NCBI RefSeq assembly: GCF_964340395.1
Contig: NC_135565.1
Span: 15,619,709-15,683,708, forward strand
Source: Glandiceps talaboti
Taxonomy: Eukaryota; Hemichordata; Enteropneusta; Spengelidae
Direction of reading: 5' to 3'
DNA: 64,000 bases
Shown here: piece by piece, positions 37,366 to 49,300 of the stretch
Numbering within the stretch: the first letter of the stretch is position 1
How the letters are laid out: every line of letters starts with the position of its first letter
Notes under the pieces: model-generated
What the model was told of the DNA's origin: nothing
The model's input: only the letters and a program-made list of their open reading frames with translations
Database searches by the model: none
Program-made: the position numbers and the translations under genes

Positions 37366-40300
37366 ATACGTACATACATACATACATACGTACGTACAGA
37401 CACGCATACATACATACACATACAGACATACATACATACATACAGACAGACAGACAGACAGATAGACAGAAAAATAGATAAATAGATTTGTAGATAGACA
37501 ATTAGGTAGGTAGGTAGGTAAGTATGTATGTGGATGGGTGGATTGATGGATTGATGAAAGGATGCATAGATGAATGCATGGATGCATAGATGCATGGATG
37601 GAAGGACATATTGACAGACAGACATGGGTTGTTTGGCGGGAAGAAAGAAAGAAAAAGACTGACAGAGACAGACAGACAGACAGACTGACAGACACATAAA
37701 CATATATGCAAATTACTAATTAAATGTAAATGCATAAATGCCACTTTAAAAGACATAATGAATAACCAAGTTGCTCATATTTTTCTTTCTAAATGAAATT
37801 GAATGGCAATAATAAATCACTTAAGAATGCAATCAACATAATTAATGTCAATATGATAATGGTATCAACGATATAAAAATGATGAAATCAATACTTTTAT
37901 ATTTGACTTACAGGTTGTTTGGAATCAGACATAGGATGGATACTTGGATGAAATGTATGCCAAGATGGATCAATACTTGAACTTGGCCAAATATCCAATG
38001 TACTTGATAACTGTACTGATGTTGTATACGTTTTCCCATCAGATACTACAGATGTCTCTGATTCCATTCTAAGAGTTGAAGGTAGTGGTCTAACAGCACT
38101 TTGAGAATATAACATGCTAAGTGTGCTTCCAGAAACTGAATACATAACAGTCTGTAAAGGCGACGGTGTTTGTGATGCACTGAGTACAGTTGGTAAGAAA
38201 CTTTCTGAGAATGAAGTTAATGACTGTGGTGTTGAAGTTGGTATAATTGGAATGTCACTTTTTGAAACTACATTTGATGGTTGTTGTGTGGCAGTTCGAA
38301 ATATTAGTGAGTTAGTTTTGGATTCTAAAATAGATAGTTCTTGTGATACAGTTGGTACAATTGGTGAGACACTTTCTGATACAACAGGTAATTTCTGTGA
38401 AGTTGTTAGAGTTCTCGAATCCCTTTCTGATACCACGGTTGCATGATATTGTGGTGAAGTTGATACAATCAGTGAAACACTTTCAGATATGGGTGAGGCA
38501 CTCTCTGACAGTATGGTTGGTGGTTGTGATGTAGTTGGTGAAATGGCTGAGACACTCTCAGACACTATAGTTGGTGGTTGTGATGAAGTTGGTGAAATGG
38601 GTGAGACACTGTCTGACACTAAAGTTGGTGGTTGTAATGAAGTTGGTGAAATGAGTGAGAAACTCTCTGACACTATGGTTGGTGGTTGTGATGAAGTTGG
38701 TGAAATGGGTGAGACACTCTCAGATATGATGGTTGGTGGTTGTGATGTAGTTGGTGAAATGGGCAAGACACTCGCTGACACTATAGTAGGAGGTAGTGAT
38801 TCAGTTGGTGAAATGGATGAGACACTCTCTGACACTATGGTTGGTGGTTGAGATGTAGTTGGTGAAATGGGTGAAACACTGTTTGACACTATGGTTGGTG
38901 GTGTTGATGCAGTTGGTGAAATGGGTGAGACTGTTTCAGACACTATGGTTGGTGGTTGTGATGAAGTTGGTGAAATAGGTGAGACACTCTCAGTCACGAC
39001 AGTTGGTGGTTGTGATGCCGTTAGAGTAATGGGTGAGACACTGTCTGACACTATGGTTGGTGGTTGTGATATAGTTGGTGAAATGAGTGAGAAACTCTCT
39101 GACACTGTGGTAGGTGGTTGTGATGCAGTTGGTGAAATGGGCAAGACACTGTTTAGCACTACAGTTGGTGGTCGTGATGCAGTTGGTGAAATGAGTGAGA
39201 TTGTCTCAGACACTATGGTTGGTGGTTGTGATGAAGTTGGTGAAATGGGTGAGACACTGTCTGACACTAAAGTTGGTGGTTGTAATGAAGTTGGTGAAAT
39301 GGGTGAGACACTGTCTGACACTAAAGTTGGTGGTTGTAATGAAGTTGGTGAAATGAGTGAGAAACTCTCTGACACTAAAGTTGGTGGTTGTAATGCAGTT
39401 GGTAAAATGGGCGAGACACTCTCTGACACTATGGTTGGTGGTTGTGATGAAGTTGGTGAAATGGGCAAGACACTCGCTGACACTATAGTAGGAGGTAGTG
39501 ATTCAGTTGGTGAAATGGGTGAAACATTGTTCGACACTATGGTTGGTGGTGTTGATGCAGTTGGTGAAATGGGTGAGACTGTTTCAGACACTATGGTTGG
39601 TGGTTGTGATGAAGTTGGTGAAATGGGTGAGGCACTCTCTGACACTATGGTTGGTGGTTGTGATGCAATTGGTGAAATGGGTGAGACACTTTCTGACACT
39701 ATAGTTGTTGGTTGTGATGCAGTTGATGAAATGGGTGAGACACTCTCAGACACTACAGTTGGTGGTTGTGATGCAGTTGGTGAAATGGGTGAGACACTCT
39801 CAGACACTATAGTTGGTGGTTGTGATGACGTTGGTGAAATAAGTGAGAAACTGTCTGACACTAAGGTAGGTGGTTGTGATGCAGTTGGTGAAATGGGCGA
39901 GACACTCTCTGACACTATGGTTGTTGACTGTGATGAAGTTGGTGAAATGGGTGAGACACTCTCAGACATGATGGTTGGTGGTTGTGATGTAGTTGGTGAA
40001 ATGGGCAAGACACTCGCTGACACTATAGTAGGAGGTAGTGATTCAGTTGGTGAAATGGGTGAAACACTGTTCGACACTATGGTTGGTGGTGTTGATGCAG
40101 TTGGTGAAATGGGTGAGACTGTTTCAGACACTATGGTTGGTGGTTGTGATGAAGTTGGTGAAATGGATGAGACACTCTCTGACACTATGGTTGGTGGTTG
40201 TGATACAGTTGGTAAAATGGGTGAGATACTCTCAAACACTATGGTTGGTGGTTGTGATGCAGTTGTTGAAATGGGTGAGACACTTTCTGACACTATAGTT

Positions 40301-43300
40301 GGTGGTTGTAATGAAGTTGGTGAAATGGGTGAGACACTGTCTGACACTAAAGTTGGTGGTTGTAATGAAGTTGGTGAAATGGGTGAGACACTCTCTGACA
40401 CTATGGTTGGTGGTTGTAATGTAGTTGGCAAAATGGGTGAGAAACTCTCTGACACTATGGTTGGTGGTTGTGATACAGTTGGTAAAATGGGTGAGACACT
40501 CTCTGACACTATGGTTGGTGGTTGTGATGAAGTTGGTGAAATGGGTGAGACACTTTCAGACATGATGGTTGGTGGTTGTGATGCAGTTGGTGAAATGGGT
40601 GATACACTCTCAGACACTATAGTTGGTGGTTGTGATACAGTTGGTGAAATGGGTGAGACACTCTCAGAAACCATAGTTGGTGGTTGTGATGCAGTTGGTG
40701 AAATAGGTGAGACACTGTCTGACACTATGGTTGGTGGTTGTGATGCAGTTGGTGAAATGAGTGAGATTGTCTCAGACACTATGGTTGTTGGTTGTGATAC
40801 AGTTGGTAAAATGGGTGGGACACTCTCAGACACTATAGTTGGTGGTTGTGATGTAGTTGGTGAAATGGGTAAGACACTCTGAGAAACTATAGTTGTTGGT
40901 TGTGATGAAGTTGGTGAAATGGGTGAGACACTGTTTGGCACTACAGTTGGTGGTTTTGATGCAGCTGATGAAATGAGTGTGATTGTCTCAGACACTATAG
41001 TTGGTGGTTGTGATTTAGTTGGTGAAATGGGTGAAACACTCTCTGACACTATGGTTGTTGGTTGTGATGAAGTTGGTGAAATGAGTGAGACACTCTCTGA
41101 CACTATAGTTGGTGGCTGTGATGAAGTTGGTGAAATGAGTGAGAAACTGTCTGACACGATGGTAGGTGGTTGTGACACAGTTGGTGAAATGAGTGAGACA
41201 CTCTCTGACACCATAGTTGGTGGCTGTGATGAAGTTGGTGAAATGGATGAGAAACTTTCTGACACTATAGTTGGACGTAGTGATTCAGTTGGTGAAATAG
41301 GTGAGATACTCTCAGACACTACGGTTGTTGGCTGTGATGCAGTTGTTGAAATGGGTGAGACACTTTCTGACACTATAGTTGTTGGTTGTGATGTAGTTGG
41401 TGAAATGGGTGAGACACTCTCAGAAACTATAGTTGGTGGTTGTGATGCAGTTGGTGAAATAGGTGAGATACTCGCAGACACTATAGTTCGTGGTTGTGAT
41501 GTAGTTGGTGAAATGGGCGAGACCCTCTCAGACACTATGGTTGGTGGTTGTGATGTAGTTGGTGAAATTGGTGAGACTCTCTCAGACACTATAGTTGGAA
41601 GTAGTGATGCAGTTGGTGAAATTGGTGAGACAGTCTCAGACACTATGGTTGGTGATTGTGATGGAGTTGGTAGAACTTGTGAAACACTTTCTCTTTCCAC
41701 AACTGATGGTTGTTGTGATGCAGTTGATAGAACTGGTGAGATACTTTCTGTTACTACAAATGATTGTTGTTGTGATGCAGTTTGTAAAATTGGTGACATA
41801 ATTTCTGTTCTTATTGTTGGTGGTTGTTGCGATGATGTTGGTAAAATTGATAACACATTTTCTGATATTACAGTTGGTGATGGTTGATGTGACATAGTTG
41901 GTAGAATTGGTGTGTCAGTTTCTGTTACTAGAATTGTTGGTTGTGATGTAGTTTGTAAATTTGGTGAGACATTCTCTAACACTCTGGTTGTTGGTTGCGA
42001 TGAAGTTGGTAACATTGGTGAGACACTTTCTGATACGACTGATAGTGATTGCTGTGGTGTAGATGGTACAATTGGTAAGTCATTTTCTGTTACTGCAAAT
42101 GATTGGTGTTGTGTCACAGTTGGTAAAATTGTTGAAACACTTTCTGATACTATCATAGCTGGTGTTTGTGATGTACTTTGTAGAATTGGTGAGATGCTTT
42201 CTGATATGGCAGTTGGTTGTGGTTGATGCGACACAGTTGGTGCAAGTTGTGAAACACTTTCTGATCCTCCAATTGAAGGCAGTTGTGATATAGTTGGTGT
42301 AATTGTTAAGACACTTTCTGATATTATTGTTGGTGGTTGTTGAAATGAAGTTGGCAAAATTGGCAACATACTCTCTGATAATACGGTTGGTGGTTGTGAT
42401 GTACTTGGTAGAATTGGGGAGCCACTTTCTGTTAGTGAAATTGATTGGTGACGTGATGTACTTGGTAACATTGGTGAAACACTTTCTGTTCTTACAGTTG
42501 GTGGTTGTTTTAATGAAGTTGGGAGATGTGGTGAGACAGTTTTTGATACTATGGTTGTTGGTTGTTTTGATGCAATTGTTAGAATTGGTGAGAAACTTTC
42601 TGAGACTATTGTTGGTGGTTGTGCTGATGCAGTTAGTAGAATTGGTGAGCCACTTTCTGTTACTGAAATTGATGGATATTGTAATGCAGTTGGTAGAATT
42701 GGCGAGACAATTTCTGATGTCATACTTGGTGGCACTTGTGATGCAGTTGGAAGAATGGGTGAATCACCTGATGTTATGGTTGCTGGTAGTTGAGATGAAG
42801 TTGGTAGAATTGGCAAGTCACTTTTTGATGTTATGGTTGGTTGTAGTTGAGATGCCGATTGCAGAATTGGTGAGACACTTTTTGTTACTATTGTTGGTGG
42901 TTGTTGTGATGCAGTTGTTGGATTTGGTGAGACAAGTTCACTTCCTAAAACTATTGTTGATTGTTGTATTGATGTCATTGGTAGAATTGGTGAACCACTT
43001 TGTGATGATATTGTAGGTGGTTCTCGTGATGTAAATGATAGATTTGATGAGTAACTTTGTATTAATACAATTGACTGTTGTTGCTTGGATGCAGTTAGTA
43101 ACATTGGTGAGATGCTTTCAGATACTACAGTTGCTGGTGGTCGTGATGTAGTTGGTATAATTGGTAAATCACTTTCTGTTGCTACAATTGAATGTAGTTC
43201 GGATTCAGTTGGTAAAATTAGTGAAACATTTTGTGGTCGCTTTGATGAAGTTGGCAGAATTCTTGAGACACTTTCAGAGACTATGTTTGGTGGTTGTTGT

Positions 43301-46300
43301 GCAGTTGGTACAATCAATGACCCACTTATTGTTACTGCAATGGATGATTGTTGTGATGCAGTTAGTGGAATTTGTGTGTCAATTTCTGATACTACTGCTG
43401 GTGGTTGTTGTTGTTGTGATGTAGAAGGTAGAATTGGTGAATCACTTTCTGTTACTACATTGGATGGTTGTGATGTAGTAGGTAGAATTGGTGACATGCT
43501 TTCTGATACTACATTTGGTGGTTGTTTTGATACAGTTAATAGTACTACTGTGTCAGTATCTGACACTATGGGTGATTGTTGTTTGGGTGATGTTGGTAAA
43601 ATTTGTGAGATACTTCCTAACATTATAGTTGAAGTTGGTAGAATATCTGAGACACTTACTAGATTTAAAGTTGGCGATTGTTGTAATGTAGTTTCTGTTA
43701 CTGCAATTGATGGTTGTTGTGAAGTGGTTGGAAACATTCGTGTGTAACTTTCTGATGCTATAGTAGGTGGCTGTTGTGATGCAGTTGGAAGAATGGATGA
43801 GTCACTATCTGATGTTATGGTTGGTGGTAGTTGAGATGCAGTTGGTAGAATTGGTGAGACATTTTCTGATGTTATGGTTGGTGTTAGTTGAGGTGTTGTT
43901 TGTAGAATTGGTAAGTCACTTTTTGATACCACTGTTGGTGATTGTTGTGATGCAATTGTCACAATTGGAGACTCGCTTTCTGTTACTACAATTGTTGATT
44001 GTTGTGATGCAGTTGGTAGAATTTGCGAGAAACGTTCTGATGTTACAGTTGGTGGCACTTGTGATGCAGTTGGAAAGACTGGCGAGTCACTTTTTGATAT
44101 TATTGTTTGTGGTAGTTGAGATGCTGTTTGTAGAATATGTGAATCACTTTTTGATACTATAATTGGTGATTGTTGTGATGCAGTTGGTAGAATGGGTGAG
44201 TCACCTTCTGATGTTAAGGTAGGTGGTAGTTGAGATGTAGTTGGTAGAATTGGTGAGTCACTTTCTGAAGTTATGGTAGATCGCAGTTGCGATACAGTTG
44301 GTAGAATTGTTGAGTAACCGTCTGATGTTATGGTTGGTGGTAGTTGATGAGATGCTGTTTGTACAATTGGTGAATCACTTTTTGGTACTATTATTGGTGA
44401 ATGTTGTGATGCAGTTGGTAGAACTGGTGAGTCACTTTCTGATGTTATGGTTGGTGGTAGTTGAGATGCAGTTGATAGAATAGGTGAATCACTTTGTGAT
44501 ACTATAATTGGTGATTGTTGTGATGCAGTTGGTAGAATTGGTGAGACAATTTCTGATGTTATGGTTGGTGGTAGTTGAGATGCAGTTGATAGAATAGGTG
44601 AATCACTTTGTGATACTATAATTGGTGATTGTTGTGATGCAGTTGGTAGAATTGGTGAGACAATTTCTGATGTCATGCTTGGTTGTAGTAGAGATGCAGT
44701 TGATAGAATTGGTAAGTCACTTTCTGATGTTATGATTGGTGGTAGTTGAGATGTACCGGTAGTTGGTAGAATTGGTAAGTCACTTTCTGATGTTATGGTT
44801 GGTGGTAGTTGAGATGCAGTTGGTAGAATTGGGGAGTCACTTTTTGATACTATTGTTTGTGGTAGTTGAGATGTAGTTGGTAGAATTGGTAAGTCACTTT
44901 CTGATGTTATGGTTGGTGGTAGTTGAGATGCAGTTGGTAGAATTGGTAAGTCACTTTCTGATGTTATGGTTGGTGGTAGTTGAGATGCAGTTGGTAAAAT
45001 TGGTAAGTCACTTTCTGATGTTATGGTTGATGGTAGTTGAGATGTAGTTGGTAGAATTGGCGAGTCACTTTCTGATGTTATGGTAGGTGGCAGTTTAGAT
45101 GCAGTGGGTACAATTGATGAGTAACTGTCTGATGTTATGGTATGTGGCAGTTGAGATGCAGTTGGTAGAATTGGTAAGTCACTTTCTGATATTATAGTTG
45201 ATGGTAGTTGAGATGCAGTTGGTAGAATTGGTGAGTCAGTTTCTGATGTTATGATTGGTGGTAGTTGAGATGCTGTTTGTAGAATTGGTGAATCACTTTT
45301 TGATACTGTTATTAGTGAATGTTGTGATGCAATTGGTAGAATGGATGAGTCACTTCCTGATGTTACGGTAGGTGGTACTTGAGATGCAGTTGGTAGAATT
45401 GGTAAGTCACTTTTTAATACTATTGTTTGTGGTAGTTGAGATGTAGTTGGTAGAATTGGTAAGTCACTTTCTGATGTTATGATTGGTGGTAGTTGAGATG
45501 CTGTTTGTAGAATTGGTGAATCACTTTTTGATACTGTTATTGGTGAATGTTGTGATGCAATTGGTAGAATGGATGGGTCACTTCCTGATGTTATGGTAGG
45601 TGGTACTTGAGATGCAGTTGGTAGAATTGGTAAGTCACTTTCTGATGTTATGGTATGTGGCCGTTGAGATGCAGTTGGTAGAATTGATGAGTAACTGTCT
45701 GATACTATTGTTTGTGGTAGTCGAGATACAGTAGGTAGAATTAGTAAGTCACTTTCTGATGTTATGGTTGATGGTAGTTGAGATGCAGTTGGTAGAATTG
45801 GTGAGTCACTTCCTGATGTTATGGTAGGTGGTACTTGAGATGCAGTTGGTAAAATTGGTAAGTCACTTTCTGATGTTATGGTTGGTGGCAGTTGAGATGC
45901 AGTTGGTAGAATTGGTGAGTAACTGTCTGATGATATGGTTGGTGGCAGTTGAGATGCAGTTGGTAGAATTGGCGAGTCACTTTCTGATGTTATGGTTGGT
46001 GGCAGTTGAGATGCAGTTGGTAGAATTGGTGAGTAACTGTCTGATGATATGGTTGGTGGCAGTTGAGATGCAGTTGGTAGAATTGGCGAGTCACTTTCTG
46101 ATGTTATGGTTGGTGGTAGTTGAGATGCAGTTGGTAGAATTGGCGAGTCACTTTCTGATGTTATGGTTGGTGGCAGTTTAGATGCAGTTGGTATAATTTG
46201 GGAGACTTTTTCAGATAATAAAGTCAGCGGCAGTTGTTCTGAAGTTTGTAATATTGGTGAGACACTTTTAGATGTCAAAGTTGGTGGTTGTTGTGGCACA

Positions 46301-49300
46301 GTTGGTAGGACTGGTAAGTCACTTTCTGTTACTACAATTGATGAATGTTGTGATGCAGTTGGTAGAATTGTTGAGACACTTTCTGAAGCAACAGTTGTTT
46401 GTTGTTTTGACAAAGTTGGTAACATTGGCGAGTCATTGTTTGATACTGAAGGCAATTGTTGTTTTGAAACAGTTGATAATATTTGTGAAGCCCTTCCTGG
46501 TATTACAGTTGATTGCGTCATTGAACTTTTGTAAGCATCTGTAGATTGTATATTTGTAAGTAAATGCAACACACTCTCTGTCTGTTTGCGCTGTGATGTT
46601 ATTGATGTTAATGAAACTATACTTGGCATCTGAGCTTCCATACTTTCAGTTTGAATAACATGTGATGCAATCAACATTGAAGTTTGTTCTGTTGGACTAA
46701 TCCCAAAGTCTAAAGATTCTGTCTTTGTAGAAAACTGCCCAACACTACTTGTCAGTATCCTTTCTGATGTTACAGAATCAATGGAAAATGTACTAGCACT
46801 GGAAATCATAGTTGAAGCAACAGGACTACTGTCACTTTGTTTTAATGACGATGTAGGGAATATTGACTGAATTTCACGTGTTGCTGGTACAATAACTGTT
46901 GAACTAGTTGGGATAAATTCCAAGGAAGTGTCTTTTCCAAATCTGAGAGTGGCTAATGACACTTGGTTACTACTCATTAGTGTTGATTGAAGAGTTTGCT
47001 GGACATCTTCTTTTGAAGTTAACTTCGTCATGGATAATACCATCACAGATTCCATCATCCCTGGTGAAGAGTTTATGGCCGATATAATATCAGTACTTTG
47101 GTGAACTTTTAGTGAAACAGAAGGAATAATGCTGTCACTAGTAACTGTCATATCTGTGGCAGAAATAGCCATGGTTTGAGCAGGTGTTGACCTTAAATGG
47201 CCTGCGAGAGTTTGCTGAATAGATCCTGTAATGCCACTAATTCCTATCTGTGAGCTGCTCAAGTCGATTTTAGCTTTCAAAGAGTCAGATTTGTCTGCAA
47301 AATTTGAATTGACACTAGTTTTTGTATGATATTGAACTTGTTCAGTCTTTGACAAAACACTTGCGATGGGTGCATTTTTTGAAAATGCTGTTTGAGATGA
47401 CAGAGTGGGTTCATCAAAACTTACAGAGGGTATATATTGTTTAATTGCACTTGAATATTGCACTTGATCTAAAGTGTTTGAACTTTCTTGATATATTGCA
47501 CTTCCAGCAGTAGCTGTGGAACTTGAAGAAGTTGGCATCATTTCTGAAACAATGGAACTTGAAGGAACTAATGTCATTTCTGAGACACGAGTTTGACTCT
47601 CAGGGGATAGGTTGGTATTTCTATATGATAAGCTCTCAGATGGTAAAATATTGGTAGTTACACCTGGTAAACCTAGAGTTGGTGAAATATTGGTAGTTGC
47701 ACCTGGTAAGCTCTGGGCTGGTGAAATGTAGGTAGTTACATCTGGTGAGCTCTGAGTTGGTAAAATATTGGTAGTCCTAACAGGTGAACTCCCAGTGGGT
47801 GAAATATTGGTAGTTACACCTACTACACTCAGAGTTGGTGAAATAATGGTAGTTACATCTGGTGTGCTTTGACTTGATGAAATACCACCATCAGAAACTA
47901 AATTGGGTAATGAAGTTCTTAGCACCAAGCTTTTTGAAATACTTTTAAATGTTTCACTCGGTTTAAGGAATATTTTTGATTGTGAAGACTCTAAAAAGGC
48001 ACTATCAGACTTGTAAATAATATCTTTTGTTGCATCCATTGTGTTGTAAATTGACTTTAACATCACAGTCTCCAAGGATTTAGACACTGCCATACTACTG
48101 AAGTGAGCATGCTCAGTGCCCCCGGTAACCGAATTCATTTGAATATCAACTCCTGATTGGTCAATTCGAAGACTACTAGACATTACTATTTGCTCAGTAT
48201 CTCTTATTTCCATGGTAACTGAAGAACTGATGGTAACAGTTTGAGAGTGGTAAATGGCAAATGATGGTGCAAGCTCAGTGATGGCATGCATGCTTGTCAC
48301 CCATGATGCCACAGGTTTCATGGTCTCGGTAGAAATCTGAAAAGCAAAAATGAATGAATTTTGTTGGTTGAAATGTTGAAATGGAAAGCTTTAAAATTGT
48401 GCATCTGGTGATGTATTAGGTATGAGAAGTGCAATGACATGCTAAATATTGAATGTGTTGAAATCTAGGTAAATTGTACATGCTACAAGCATGAAGTAAT
48501 GATCAAAGCTGATGACAGAATGAACCCTTTCATGCCATCCCCTCATATCAATGTAGTACCTTTCGAAAACATGACATATGAACATTTCCATGCCATCCCA
48601 AATTTTGATGTTTTGTCAAATATTTTCAATAGACATCCAAACTCTGACTTCATATCATGTATGTTACACAAATCAGTAAACAAACGGAAGAGAATTTAGA
48701 GCATATTTTAGAAGAGAAGGGAATTTCCTCACTCTCTCATGTTCTGAAGATTTTGTTTCACATATGTTGGGTATGAAATTCCTATGTGCTTATTATCTCC
48801 TCATAAAACAACCACCAATATTTATGTTCTACAATGACATAATGCATATCTGCTGGCTCTAAAGACAATGTATGTCAATGGTAAGTAAGGACCTCCACTG
48901 AACATGAGAGAGGAACAAACTTCTTTCTTGGAGTGACATAAGCTCCACTTTTACTGATTGAAATGAATCAAATGAACCAATGTAACACGTGATGCTGTCC
49001 TAACTTAATTAAACATGCCAATGTTTGACATGCAAGATGCTGAATACCCATGATGCACTGCATCAAATGTATTGGTGCCAACCTTTTCTATTTATTTATT
49101 TGTAATAAAGTTATTAAATTCTTCTGTATACATACAGTAATATCAGTGGAATCTGAAATTTGAAATATTAATATTCATTAGGATATTTAAAAAAAATCTC
49201 ACTAGATTACTAGTGACAATTTTGTTTTGAAATCTTAATGTGGCATTTGTTATGATATGAAACTGTATATCATGATATTGTATGTGGTGATATTGTATAT

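Noticed and set aside
36678-37703. Overlapping frames rich in Thr/His/Gln/Asp or Val/Cys/Met on both strands
   Set aside because: Translation of tetranucleotide microsatellite. The same applies to frames near 11.3, 22.5, 52.0 and 63.7 kb.
38867-40882. 671-codon plus-strand open frame
   Set aside because: Antisense of the 54-bp array in exon 2; open only because the unit length is a multiple of three.
48527-48610. Possible second TTAA/CCCTTT piggyBac-like end (AACCCTTTCATGCC)
   Set aside because: No flanking TTAA and no matching inverted end nearby.
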